NCBI GenBank assembly: GCA_005784505.1
Contig: VCAZ01000048.1
Span: 1 to 64,000, forward strand
Length of the DNA stretch: 64,000 nucleotides
Source: Bagarius yarrelli
Taxonomy: Eukaryota; Chordata; Actinopteri; Siluriformes; Sisoridae
Direction: 5' to 3'
Positions 47,967 through 59,489 of this stretch are shown here, piece by piece. Both the position numbers and the translations under genes were made by a program. The notes below the pieces were generated by a model, which made no database searches, was not told where the DNA came from, and saw only the letters and a program-made list of their open reading frames with translations. Every line of letters begins with the position of its first letter. Within the stretch, counting starts at the first letter, position 1.

Positions 47967-50900
47967 GTACGCTGAAGACAATTCAGTGGCTATAATACAG
48001 TTAAAGTGGCGCCATCGTGTGGTAAATCCATTTTATCTGTGTAAATAATATTAATTCCGTTTCCTGTTTCAGGCAGAAATTCTAGTTCAAACTCAAAAAG
48101 GACTTTTACATTTGATGACTTCTATAATGACACTATTACATATAAAACCTACAGTTTTCGGTGGATATCAGGTACGATACTCAATACATAATATATCAAT
48201 CAATATCAATTTCCTAAAACACAGTACAATAATGTATAGGGAAAGTGGTGGCTTAATGGTTAAGGTGTTGGACTAATACAAGAAAGCCATCACTGTGGGC
48301 CCTTGAGCAAGGCCCTTAACCCTTAATTGCTCAGTTGTATAAAAGAGATAAATGTAAGTCGCTCTGTAAATGTTTAGGATGTTGTCAACATTTATAATGT
48401 TTATATTGAAATCATGACGTTAGAAATAGTAATTTAATACTCGGTAACAATCTCTTACAATGCAAAAAATGTTTTATAGTTTTAAATATATTTACAATTA
48501 TGGTTTTAATTTTGATCACAGTCTAAAGCTATACAGAAGGAATAGTTTGAATTATGGATTGAAGCCACTATAGTTGCACACATTTTACTGTCAGGTATGT
48601 GTCAGATATATAAACTATAACACTAACCTTAATCTTTGCATTCTTTACAGATAATGAATATATTTTCAAAAGCTCGGACGGTAATGTGTATCTGCAAAAT
48701 GTAGAAACAATGACCAATACATTATACTTAAGCAACTCAACATTTGTAAGATGCCTTCCCATAATAATTAAATTTTAATTTTATTATATTTCATTTCAAT
48801 TTGATATATATTAATGGTTAAATGTTTTTTTTATCAACTTTATGGTTTGTTTTGCAGGCCAAAGTGGATGCATCCGATTACATAGTGTCTGCTGATAGAA
48901 AATATATCTCTTTTGAAAGCAACTTTTCAAAGGTAATTGAGCTTTAGCAACAATCTTGTGTTATGCATATGGCAAATCCAGTATGCACTTAGTTATTGAG
49001 CTGAAATTAGTTACTTGCTGAAATGAGTTACTTAGCTGAAATTGTACTGTTTTGACAGCAATGGAGACACTCGTTTACAGCTTCATATTCCATATATGAT
49101 ATGAAGACTAAGTAAGCACAATGTTTTCCTTAGTTTAGGTTTTATAAATGGTTATGATTTTAATTATATCAAATTCCTAATGTGTTAAATCAGGGGAAAA
49201 AATATATCGGTTGTTATGATTGTGTCATTTATAGGGCTTTTATTACACCTACTTATGTTCCTGAAGTTATACAGTTATTTCTGTGGGCACCTGTGGGACA
49301 CATAATGGTGAGACAAAACCACAAGTCCAAAATTCACATTCGACTGTTCACGAAATGTACATTTAATATTAAATTTGTATGTTAACAAAACTGTTGGTTT
49401 TTCTCTAGGCATATGTGTGGAATTATAACATTTATATTAAGCCAAATGTTACTGCTGAGCCCATACAAGTCACTAATGATGGAAAAGTCAATCAGATCCT
49501 TAATGGAATACCAGACTGGTCCTATGAAGGTCAGCCACATGCATACTTACATACATATATACATCTTAGTATATATGTCTCTGTCTGTCTCTGTGTCCAT
49601 CAAATTCTCTATCCCCAACATTCATGCATTTCTTTATTTACATGCATTACATGCAGTTCTTTATTCACACATCTATGAACATCTACCTTTTTATATAAAT
49701 GTATCTCTCCATCTGTCTTTTCACTTATCTATCTCTTTACCTGTGTACATACATCTAGCTATCTATTATTAATCTTCATATTTTGTATTTAATTTTCTTT
49801 TTTCAACGTGGTAACATTTTAGTAACTTAATGCTTATTATTGTGATTTTTTCACTTTTATCCAAAGAAATAATCTTATTGTGCTCTTTGTTCTCTCCAGA
49901 GGAGGTATTCGTGTCAAACGAGGGAATGTGGTGGTCTCCTTCTGCCAAGTACCTAGCCTATGTGCAAATCAACGACACAGACGTACATGCTATTGAATAC
50001 TCTATGTATGGAACTGGACAGTACCCCACCACCACAGTTGTCCCCTACCCCAAGGTATAAAAAAACAGAATGAATTGGAAGTGTGGTGATTTTTTTTTGT
50101 CTGTGTGTGTTTGCTATTTTTTGTACGTGTTTCTTTTGCAAGGCTGGCTCCAATATTCCAAAAGCAAAGCTGTTTGTAATTGATGTATCAACTGCATCTA
50201 TTTGTTCGGAGGTGGTGGTGCCCAAATCCATCAGGGAAGGGTATGACAGTTTGACGGTCTCTTTTTGTTTTTTTGTAAAAATTCCATAAGTATAAACGGT
50301 TGTTTTTTTTTTGTCACAGGCAAAACAGTTTACAAATTTCAGTTTTTTAATCATTGATTGGGTGTGTGGGTGTGTTTTTTCCTCAGTGATCACTACCTCA
50401 GTTCAGTAACATGGGTAACTGATACACGGATTGCTGTGCAGTGGCTGACACGCAGGCAAGACCAGGTTCTCCTTCAGATATATGACTATGATGGAACCAA
50501 CTGGAATGAAAATACGGTCTGTTACATCTTGTATGAGGATCTATCAAGAGAGAGTTATTAAAAAAGACCTGACTTTACTAACCCCTTTTTCAATAATAAA
50601 CTAACCTTATTGATCTGTTTCTCCATAAAACTATCCATGTTTTTACTAGTTTAACAGTCCAGTAGTTTAAAAGTATTTTACTAGTGTATGTTTAACTAAA
50701 ATTATTCAGAAATCCAATAATGAAAAAAACTTAAACAAAAAACTTAAAAAAAAATTAAACAACTGTTTAGATGAATAGTGGAAACTATACAAAACTTTTC
50801 CATAAAGTGAGTTTCAGAACTACTATTTGAACTAGTTAGAATTAAAAATCCTCCAACAGATATTTAGTGCTTATAACACTAACTTATAACACTAATATGT

Positions 50901-53900
50901 CTCTTACACTGTGATAATTATTTCAATTAGATTTTTCTATTACAAATTTATTTATAATAGTTGCTGGTTAAAGAAATAAAAAGTATAGTATAGAAATAGT
51001 ATAGTAGTAAAATAAATAGAAAGAGAGAGAGAGAGAATGCCCATTTATTACCGTATAGGTAAATACGTGTATTTTAAAGCCATTGTCTTTCTACAGAAAT
51101 TCGAACAAAACAGCAGAACTGGCTGGGTTGGTCGAGTGAGTTAATTTTGTTATATCATGTTAGAAAGCTATAAATTTTCAGCAGTCAGTAAGAAATGTAA
51201 TATTTTAACAATTTCAATGTCTCTTTGTTTGTCAGTACAACCCTCTGCATCCTTACTTTACCGCAGACAACATCAGTTTCTACAAGGTGATGAGTGATGC
51301 AAAGGGCTACAAACATCTCCATTATGTAAAGGACGTAAGTGGTCAGATATAATTATAATTCACTGTTTGGTAATTCCAATATAAGTAAAAATCTTCTGGT
51401 GTTTACAGCATGCACTAAACAAACCCCATATGAAAATATCAGGGAGGGACACCTTCCCATTTGCTCTGTAAAACCCAATTACAGACACCTTTAATTGGTA
51501 TACATGGCATCATTATCCCTGGTCAAGCGAGGGGCTAATCTTGTTAAATAAGTTACTTTCAGTAGCAAGAGAAAAGCAATTTTGGTAGCATAAGGCGGAA
51601 AGGCACTAACCATATGGTATAAATGGAAGTCGTAAACTTAAATTTTTTTAATGAGTGTTACAGTGTCTTCTGGTGCATTATGTAAGACTGGCCAATTAAA
51701 AAGTGGGACAGGGTTTCTTGAGACCTTTAAAAGTACGTTTAAAGCATAGGGAGGAAGGAAGTTATAGAACGCATCTAATAGCCTTCATCATGCAAACGTT
51801 TGTATTTTTTTCTCTTTTATAGGGCAAAGCAGTAGCAGTAACCTCAGGCAAATGGGAAGTAATCTATATATTAAAATTAACCAAAGATGCCATGTGAGTA
51901 CTGTTAAATTCTATAATAATTTAAGAATTGTTTGTTTTAAAAACAAGCCCATTGGTGATTTAATTTACTTTCAATATTTCTTTTTTTATGCTTTCCATCA
52001 TAGCTACTATGTTAGTAATGAGCATATGGGAATACCAGGTCAGAGAAACCTTTATAAGTGAGTAACTACTTTGCTGCTGCTCCTTTCTGTGTACTGTGAA
52101 AATAATGCTTTAATACAGTAATGCAGTAGCATCTCTTCATTAAAATACCCTTTTATGTAATGCAGTGTTATTTTTTTATTGTTTCTCAAGAATATTTTAG
52201 TTATTGTGGAATTATTATGTGGTTGTTTCGAAGACACTTTAATGCATTGAGGTATGTCTGTTTTGTGTGATATCAGGATATCTTTCAGTACAAGTCACGG
52301 TCACTCTGCTTCTGAATGCCTCACCTGCTCGCTCTATGAGGACAGGTGTCAGTACAATTCAGGGTATTTTAGCCAAAGCGCCTCTTATTTCCGCATGGAC
52401 TGTTATGGTTAGTGCACCTCATGTCCTGATCTCTAAAGTCTGCTTCTGTATTAAAGTATCAGAAATAAATATTGAAGAAAATATTTAAGTACAGAAAGAA
52501 AATATAAAAGAAAATATTTTCTTTTTTTTTCTAGGACCAGGACTGCCTATGTTTACGCTTATGGACAATCGAGGATCTCGCAAAGGTTAGTTTGTTAGTA
52601 TGTAAAAAACATATAATACAAAAAAAATAATGATATAAACAAAATGATGCTGTTGTACAACTGCACTTGAGGGTTTTCTATTTTTCTATTGGTTAATTGT
52701 GGATTTTTTTTGTTAAAGAACAATGTGGTCTATCTATTTTGATCAGTTTGCAGTTTGTAGCAAACATTGGCTGAGCCACTGTTATACAATATATCCAAAA
52801 TACTGTTATAAATTAGATATCCAAAATATATTCAAATATTTACAAAAATAGTTAGAAAGATATCCAACACTAGATTTAAGAATTTATTAGCATGGTACAT
52901 TCATCGAATCATATTAATTTCTGAATTCCTAATTCCTATTCTTGATTCTTTTAGAAATCCGGGTGCTTGAAGACAACAAAAAGCTTGAAGAAATTCTAAA
53001 GACAGAGCTTCTAATGCCAACAATAAAACGTGCCACAGTGAAAATAGCAGGGTTTGGTAAGATCAACATTTAATTCACATATTACATAACATGTCAAACG
53101 CAATAGTTTACTAATACATTTATATATTATATAGTTAACTAATTATTTCTAACAGATTTATGGTACCAAATGATGTTTCCCCCTGATTTTGATGCATCCA
53201 AAAAATACCCTCTCTTTATTCAAGTGTAAGTGTTGCATTTACTTTTGTTTCTCTATTGCATTGTTTTTGCCAGTGTTCTTAGCATCAACAAGATTAACTA
53301 AATTCAATTTTTTTCTATGTCAGCAACTGAAGTTGAAGGTGCTATGACTTGTGTTTACGTGTTAATAAATGTTCTAAATGCTGTAATGTGATAAGCAACA
53401 TGGGGTTTTATCAACACCCAAATAAATGCTTCAAATTAGCTCTAGTTGAATCTAATAAAAAAAATAACCAGCATGAGGTCTAAATTTTAAAAGATCTTTG
53501 AAGGGCACTGACTGATAGGTGAAGTGTATTACAGGTATGCAGGTCCAGCGAGTCAGTACGTGGACTATAAATTCAGACTGGAGTGGGCAACGTACCTCTG
53601 CAGCACAGAAAAAGTCATCATTGCTAGCTTCGATGGAAGAGGGAGCGGTTACCAAGGTGATGAAATAATGCACGCCATCTACGAGCGGCTGGGCACATAT
53701 GAAGTGGAAGATCAGATCTCAGCTGTGAGGTGAGCTCATGGGGAACAATGTGTACACGCTAAATGTAAAAACCTGTCTGTGACTGCTGGTGAAACAGCTG
53801 CATATTACATAACACATCCATTTTGTATGATCCACTTAAAAGATTCATACAGTAAAGTAAATTTCATGTTGGTAATGTTTATGTGTGTACTGAGTTGAAC

Positions 53901-56034
53901 TTGACTGGTTTTAGAAGTTTCATAAATTCTATTCTATGGCCATTTTGACATCACTACCTTTTTTTCATTCTTTGTAGGAAATTCATTGATATGGGTTTTA
54001 TTGACAAAGACCGAATAGGAATGTGGGGATGGGTAAGTGTACATAAAAAAATATTTTTATTCAACAGTGATGAAAGACACAAAAAAAGGATTTAGACACA
54101 AAACAGGCAGACGATATATACTCCTAAAGAGACTACTACAGCTGTGCACTCACCACTAATCTGGGAAAGTTTGGTGTTTTATGCTGGAAATAGTATATTT
54201 TTTTTTACTAAATTGCACTTATTTAACCTTGTACACTAAAAATACACAAAAAGGTTTGTGGACAATTAACCACCACACCCACATAACTGTGTCTTCCCAA
54301 AACTGGTTAAAAATTAGTTGTCTAGAATGCTTGTATGTTATACTGTAGCATTACCATATCCTTTTAGTGAAGCCAAACACTATTCCAACATGACATTATC
54401 CCTGTGCACCTTGAAGGGTTAGGTTTCATGATGTTTTCTATTTGTTGTGGAGAAATATGGCTGTCCTGCACAGAGCCCTGTCCTCAAACCCACTGAACAT
54501 CTTAGGGATGAACTGAAACATCGACTACATCCCAGTCGTCCTCATTCAACACTAGTGGATGAATACTTATTAACACTATTGTGGCCAAAACCATAGTGGA
54601 AAGCCTTCTCAGAAGATGGGGAGTGGGACTAAATCTGGAATAGGATGTTCAAAATTATTTGCATGTGATAGTAAGGCGTCCGAAAACTTTTGCCCATAAA
54701 ATATTTTTTTTAGGTAAGATTCCTTTTATTAAACCTAAACTTAATAACATTTACAGCATTTGGCAGACACCCTTATCCAGAGCGACTTACATTATTCCCT
54801 GTTATACAGCTAAGCAATTGGGGTTAAGGGCCTTGCTCAGAGGCCCAGCGGTAGTGGCTTGGTGGTGCTGGGAATTGAACCCGGGTCATTGAGTTGGTAG
54901 TCCAACACCTTAACCCCTGTGCTACAACTTTCCCAAACACTAGTGATTTTATTTTAGCAGTTAGACCTAATAAATATATGCATTTGTATAATACATTTGA
55001 AAGCAGAGACTCTATTGTAAACTCATGTAACTTGTCATTAAATGACATCTGCAATCCAGGTTTATTTTAAAGTCAATATTATTTAATAAGCCTACCATTT
55101 GCTTTTTGTTGTAGTCATATGGTGGCTATGTGACCTCCATGGTACTGGGCTCAGGCAGTGGCCTGTTTAAATGTGGAATCGCTGTAGCCCCTGTTTCCAA
55201 GTGGGAATATTATGGTATGTTGGATCAATATAGCGAAGTAGTTGTTACCCGCTGGTGGAGCAGTTATTAAATTTGGCGGTTTTTTGTCCTGAAATATTTT
55301 GTTTCAGATGCGGTATACACTGAAAGGTACATGCATCGGCCCGAGGAGAATTCAGACCGATATAAAGTAAGTGCACACATGTCTCACATTATTCGCATTA
55401 ATACATCTGTACTAAATTTATATAGAGTGATAATGTATGTATTCTTTTTTGTTTTCTCATAGAATTCCACAGTTACTGCCAGAGCAAAGAATTTTAAATC
55501 AGTGCAGTACCTGCTAGTGCACGGCACTGCAGACGGTATTCATTTTTTTATTTCCAAGAAAAGCATCAATGTTAAATTTATATCCTTCAATGTTTGCAAT
55601 AGTTGTTAAGGTATTTTATATATGTTTATTTGTCATGTATTAACCCACAGCTAATTCCATGCTCGTTATGCCACTGTGCTTTAAACATGTAACAATTTTA
55701 ACATATTAAGAAAATTAACATTTTGGTATTTTTTTCCGTAGATAATGTCCATTTTCAGCAAGCTGCACAGATATCCAAAGCTTTAGTGGAGCAACAGATA
55801 GACTTTGAGTCAATGGTGAGCGTGGGAAGGATATTAGAAAGACTTTGTTTTAGATGCTATAGATATTTAAATTACACAAAGGAGACTAGATTTTGTATAG
55901 AGACTCAGCTATATTTTCTTTTGTTCTTTCAGTGGTACACAGATAAAGACCATAATCTGTCTGGCAAGGCCCGCTATCACCTCTACACTCACCTCAGTCA
56001 CTTTCTTCAGAAGTGCTTTTCTGAAAAGAAATAA
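46954..56034 (+). CDS. dpp4: dpp4-like dipeptidyl peptidase (type II membrane serine protease), complete
   Basis: Removes X-Pro or X-Ala dipeptides from peptides such as incretins at the cell surface. Twenty-six coding exons: 46954-46956, 47056-47140, 48073-48171, 48651-48745, 48858-48932, 49059-49111, 49235-49307, 49409-49529, 49900-50054, 50143-50240, 50387-50516, 51097-51135, 51236-51334, 51823-51893, 52004-52057, 52277-52407, 52535-52585, 52955-53056, 53156-53225, 53535-53729, 53978-54032, 55115-55214, 55308-55366, 55463-55535, 55742-55815, 55933-56034. Phases agree, giving 2262 nt, 753 residues (human DPP4 766, FAP 760). Signal anchor about 6-27, beta-propeller with Arg122 and Glu202/Glu203, catalytic Ser619 (GWSYGG), Asp695, His727. 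Called DPP4 rather than FAP because WEYYD-VYTERYM has Asp where FAP has Ala, and SFDGRGSGYQGD and VTSMVLGSGSG are DPP4-like. It lies in the FAP position, so orthology is open. Confidence 0.88.
48073..52585 (+). CDS. dpp4: dpp4 exons 3-17: eight-bladed beta-propeller
   Basis: Key points: KQWRHSFTASYSIYD (exons 5-6, Arg that binds substrate carboxylate), DWSYE|EEVF across exons 8-9 (the Glu pair that fixes the substrate N-terminus and makes the enzyme a dipeptidase), NSRTGWVGR (exon 12) and the cysteine-rich blade SECLTCSLYEDRCQYNSGYF (exon 16), which keeps the DPP4 disulfide cysteines. Several N-glycosylation sequons are visible (NDT, NST, NFS, NVT). Confidence 0.9.
48236..48374 (+). mobile_element. 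tRNA-derived SINE, internally shortened
   Basis: 'agggaaagtggtggcttaatggttaaggtgttggactaata' joins directly to 'gccatcactgtgggcccttgagcaaggcccttaacccttaattgctcagttgtataaaagagataaatgtaagtcgctctgtaaatg'. The box-B region and the last tail block are missing. Confidence 0.75.
52955..56034 (+). CDS. dpp4: dpp4 exons 18-26: alpha/beta-hydrolase catalytic domain
   Basis: Exon 20 has VYAGP (oxyanion Tyr) and SFDGRGSGYQGDEIMHAI. Exon 21 ends WGWG-type MWGW and exon 22 opens with the nucleophile SYGGYVTSMVLG. Exon 23 has the YYD/AVYTERYM S1-pocket wall. Exons 24-25 join GTAD|DNVHFQQAAQISKAL. Exon 26 has WYTDKDHNLSG with the catalytic His followed by Asn instead of the usual Gly, and ends HFLQKCFSEKK before TAA. 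The loop after YTERYM is two residues shorter than in human. Confidence 0.92.
54232..54703 (+). mobile_element. Tc1-like non-autonomous DNA element
   Basis: Left end 'tacactaaaaatacacaaaaaggtttgtggac' and right end 'ggcgtccgaaaacttttgcccataaaata' are imperfect inverted repeats. The inside has 'gtctagaatgcttgtatgttatactgtagcattac', 'ttccaacatgacattatccctgtgcacc', 'catcttagggatgaactgaaacatcgac' and 'agtggaaagccttctcagaag', a known fish element profile. The inner part is a remnant of transposase-related sequence without an ORF. Confidence 0.65.
54748..54934 (-). mobile_element. tRNA-derived SINE, reverse orientation
   Basis: 'tttacagcatttggcagacacccttatccagagcgacttacatta...aagcaattggggttaagggccttgctcagaggcccagcggtagtggcttggtggtgctgggaattgaaccc...tagtccaacaccttaacccctgtgctacaac'. 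It lies 45 bp after the preceding Tc1-like element. Confidence 0.85.
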
Positions 56035-57966
56035 AGTTACATTCATCGGAGAATGTACCAACTTTGTACCAAAACAAAACTGGAACTCATATGTACATAA
56101 ATTAGGTTAAAATGTTAACAAACTGAAAACTGAGAAATTAAATGCTGTTTAATTGCAGTTTTTTTTATGCTGAACCTTCATTTTACCTTTTTTTTTTTCA
56201 TTTTTACTGTTAGTCTATTTGCTTTGTTGACCAAGCAAAACATGACTTTTACATGTATTTACTGTTTGCATGTCTTCTTACAACATGTATAAAATATTAT
56301 GGCGCTCCAGTAAATGTGACACTTATTTTAATTGTCTATTGTATCTTAAGGATTAATCGCACTGAATTCAACAAGTACCCTGAAGTCTTTAGTATGAGCT
56401 TCCTTAAGAAAGCTCATACTATAACTTAGTGTTAAAAATCAAACAACAAATTAAATAATAATAAAATCATTTCCGACGAATTCTTATGTTTCTGTAATTA
56501 TATAGACAATTGAAGAGAAAGAGCTTTACAGAAACACAAACAATAGATATCACAACACACCTCCACGATCTGGTGGACTCTTAATGCATCAGAGCTTCTA
56601 AAGAAACCAAACCTGTATTAAATATTAGTCATGTGGTTTTAATGTTATGGATTCTCAACATGTATTAACTGTAAATCGTTGTACATTAGTTACTAGGGAA
56701 AAAAAGTGGCAGGAGGATTTGACACACACCTATACATTAACTTATACACTTGCGGTAAGTGAATTTTTGTGCTAAATGTTTATATAATAAAAATACCCTT
56801 CCATTTTACAGTGGTCACAGTACCGTTAGTCTAATAAGATTGTCTTACAGTAGATGTCCTGATGATTGTTGTTACAAAACGATGTCATTTTGATGATTTG
56901 ATACACACAGGAATTTGGGCTATAACTGTATTTTTAAGAAATATTGCAAACATAACCTTTGATGTAAAGTGATTGTCTTATGTCTCTTTTGTAATCAGAT
57001 TTCCAGGTCTATGTCCAAAACGAAATTAAATCTTTAAAAACTCAGCATATATCAGAAAATTATATAATTTCTATTCTTGTTATTAGATATTTGTAATTAT
57101 CTAAAATGTATAGTAATTGAGCAATATGCTAATTTTAGGTTATACCGCTTGTAGGACTTTCATGATTTATAAAGGTATTGAATTTGTTATCATTTTTTTG
57201 TAGTTATACGGTCTGTATTACAGAACTTTAGAGGAGAGGAAGCAGCGTGGTGGTGCACTGGGTGGCACTGACACAGCTTTAGGCTCCCTGGTTTAGTGTT
57301 AAACTCTAGTTTTGCATGTAAGTTGTCTTTACATGTACAGCATTTGGCAGACGCCCTTATCCAGAGTGACTTACATTTATCTCTTTATACAACTGAGCAA
57401 ATATGGGTTAAAGACCTTGCTCAGGGGCTCAACGGTGGAAACTTGCTGGTCCTAAGAATCAAATCTTCCAATTAGCAGTCCAGCATTTTAAGCACCGCTG
57501 TAGGTGTGTGTGTGTGTGTGTGTACACAAATGCTGTCTTTCACTGATCTATGCCTTTATGCCTTAAGGCTTTTGAAATGGCAGATGTAGAAATTTGGCAT
57601 TAGCTGCATTTAAACAGTTAAAAAAAAATGTAATTTTTTTTCATTAAGTCAGTGTCCTATGGGCTAACGCTGGCCCGAGAAACCAATCATTGTCTAATAT
57701 TTACTGAGTTTACAACTAAATGTAAATGTTCTTAATCGTCCAGTCAGTCTGCACTTCTTACTTGAATGGAAAGTACTCAATTTCCTGGAAACGAACATGA
57801 ATAACCTTATTTGTCAGGATGGTCCTATGTTTAAACACTGATCACTAGTGGACGGTTTTTCAGCTTATGTGGACATTTGCCACTTTTAGTTTGGCACAAT
57901 GCAAATATTTCCAGTGCATTGGAATAGAGTCTTGGGATTAATGGATTGAGAGTAAAAGGTAGGAGG

Positions 57967-58020
<54 letters not shown>

Positions 58021-58044
58021 AAGACCTGTTGATGGATGGGTTTC
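56035..58044. other. dpp4 3'UTR and dpp4-gcg intergenic region
   Basis: No gene is visible. Candidate dpp4 polyadenylation signals occur near 56137 (attaaa) and 56455 (aataaa). A reverse SINE lies at 57332-57503, next to (gt)n at 57503-57524, and a longer (gt)n at about 57970-58012, which ends 33 bp upstream of the gcg TATA box. Confidence 0.5.
57332..57503 (-). mobile_element. tRNA-derived SINE, reverse orientation
   Basis: 'catgtacagcatttggcagacgcccttatccagagtgacttacatttatctctttatacaactgagcaaatatgggttaaagaccttgctcaggggctcaacggtgg...'. Well-preserved tail, degraded head. Confidence 0.8.
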
Positions 58045-58052
58045 TATATAAG
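58045..58052 (+). promoter_or_regulatory. TATA box of gcg
   Basis: 'tatataag' in 'tttctatataagacacactg' is a good TATA box. A start site about 25-30 bp downstream (near 58075) would give an untranslated exon 1 ending at donor 'caacag|gtagga' (58164). The gene is highly expressed in islet and gut cells, which suits a TATA promoter. Confidence 0.7.
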
Positions 58053-58302
58053 ACACACTGTGCTAGGCAGGGCAAAGACAAGGGAGCTTGGTAGGACAAC
58101 AGCGTACACCAGCAACTGCTCTCTATCATCTGTCTGTTTCATCAATTTGGCAGTCGATCAACAGGTAGGAAAAATATTTGAAAGAATTTAAACTTTGTCA
58201 AAGAACTTATTGTGTTATCAAATTGGCTACCTGAATAAGAATTATCAGCATCTTTTCTATCTTTTGTATTGATGGTGATTTGTACTTTTTACAGAAAGCA
58301 AA

Positions 58303-59035
58303 ATGAAGAGCATCCAATATTTGTCTGGGTTTGTACTCCTCATTATTGTACAAAGCAGCTGGCAAATTCCCATCGAGGACACAGAGGAAAATTCCAGGTA
58401 GCACTGGCAAATTCTGTTTTAGCAGAAAGTCGAAATTATTTTGGCAATTCTTTTTAAATGCTTGTTAATATTGGGGTTTTTTTTCAGTGTAATGTTAGAG
58501 GACCTGCTGTTTAATAATCTAACTAACATGAAAAGGCACTCAGAAGGAACATTCTCGAATGATTATAGCAAATATCTGGAGACGAGAAGAGCTCAGGATT
58601 TTATACAATGGCTGATGAACTCAAAAAGAAGTGGGTAGGTGTTAAATTGTTTTTCACAAAATATAAATATAACATAATATATTTAATTTATGAGTTGTAG
58701 TTGTAATTTATGAGTTTAATATTTTTGTTTCATTTGATAGACAAATTTCTATGATGAGGACTTAGATAAACTGCAACATTAGAATGAGTTTTTTAGATTT
58801 TTGTGTTTCTATCCTTCATGTTTGTTAATATTTTTGTTTTTAACAGCTTGTACGTTTTTTAAATTATTACGTTTACTTTTATAATGTTTTTTTGTATATA
58901 TATATATATATAAGCTCCCACACAAGACGACATGCAGACGGTACATACACCAGCGATGTGAGCTCATACATGCAGGACCAGGCAGCCAAAGAGTTTGTGT
59001 CCTGGCTGAAAATGGGGAGAGGAAGAAGAGAATAG
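58303..59035 (+). CDS. gcg: gcg proglucagon (glucagon + GLP-1, no GLP-2)
   Basis: Precursor of glucagon and GLP-1, secreted hormones controlling glucose. Coding exons 58303-58397, 58488-58634 and 58915-59035, preceded by an untranslated exon ending 58164; coding starts at ATG 58303 in exon 2 (exon start 58295). The protein has 120 residues: signal peptide about 1-21 (MKSIQYLSGFVLLIIVQSSW), N-peptide with cleavage KR at 47-48, glucagon 49-77 starting HSEGTFSNDYSKYLETRR, KR 78-79, a five-residue spacer SGSHT, RR 85-86, GLP-1 87-117 starting HADGTYTSDVSSYMQDQAAK, then RRE and TAG. Phases 2 and 2 agree. No GLP-2 exon was found downstream, as in the short fish gcgb type; whether this is gcga or gcgb cannot be told here. 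Polyadenylation signal AATAAA at 59168-59173. Confidence 0.95.
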
Positions 59036-59167
59036 AAAAAAAATTATCAGCAAAAGAAAAGTGCTTCATATCTTTTACACTGGAGAGAGAGACACTCTGT
59101 GATACCATTCTTTACCATCTTAACATATTTTATACGGAACTATTGTGTCCTAAAATGAAATGTTTAA

Positions 59168-59173
59168 AATAAA
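59168..59173 (+). terminator. gcg polyadenylation signal
   Basis: AATAAA, 133 bp after the gcg stop codon, followed by T-rich sequence. A short 3'UTR is usual for this gene. Confidence 0.65.
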
Positions 59174-59288
59174 TTTTTGCTGAACTTAAGCACATGTACA
59201 TGTATGTTTCATTTATGTTGTTATTGTTGACAAACAATTTCATTCGGTCAGTCAGATCAGATAGATCATTCAGTCAGATCAGATAGAT

Positions 59289-59482
59289 CAGAGGTGTCCA
59301 AACTCGGTCAGGGTGGGCTGGTGTCCTGCAGAGTTGAGCTCCAACCCTAATCAAACACATCTGAACCGACTAATTAAGATCTTGCTAGGTATACTTGAAC
59401 TTTAGAGGTAGGTGTGTTGAGCCAAGTTGGAGCTTAACTCTCCAGGACACCAGCCCACCAGGACCGAGTTTGGACACCCTTA
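59289..59482. mobile_element. Palindromic hAT MITE with 8-bp target duplication
   Basis: Left arm 'cagaggtgtccaaactcggtc...gggctggtgtcctgcagagtt' and right arm '...aactctccaggacaccagcccaccaggaccgagtttggacaccctta' are inverted copies over most of the element, with 'taggtatacttgaac' near the centre. It is flanked by agatagat (59281-59288) and agataaat (59483-59490), a 7/8 match consistent with the hAT 8-bp duplication. Confidence 0.85.
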
Positions 59483-59489
59483 AGATAAA

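Larger units (their letters stand above)
47141..55932. other. dpp4 introns
   Basis: Mostly short (80-900 bp) introns. Longer ones are 47141-48072 with an (att)n tract at about 47907-47966 and a SINE tail fragment near 47686-47735, 50517-51096 with AT-rich sequence, and 54033-55114 with a Tc1-like element followed by a SINE. A (tatc)-like degenerate stretch lies near 49730. No other gene was seen. Confidence 0.5.

Noticed and set aside
46954..56034. Naming the peptidase fap from its position
   Set aside because: Active-site wall residue Asp and several DPP4-like blocks outweigh position alone. I call it dpp4 and note the doubt.
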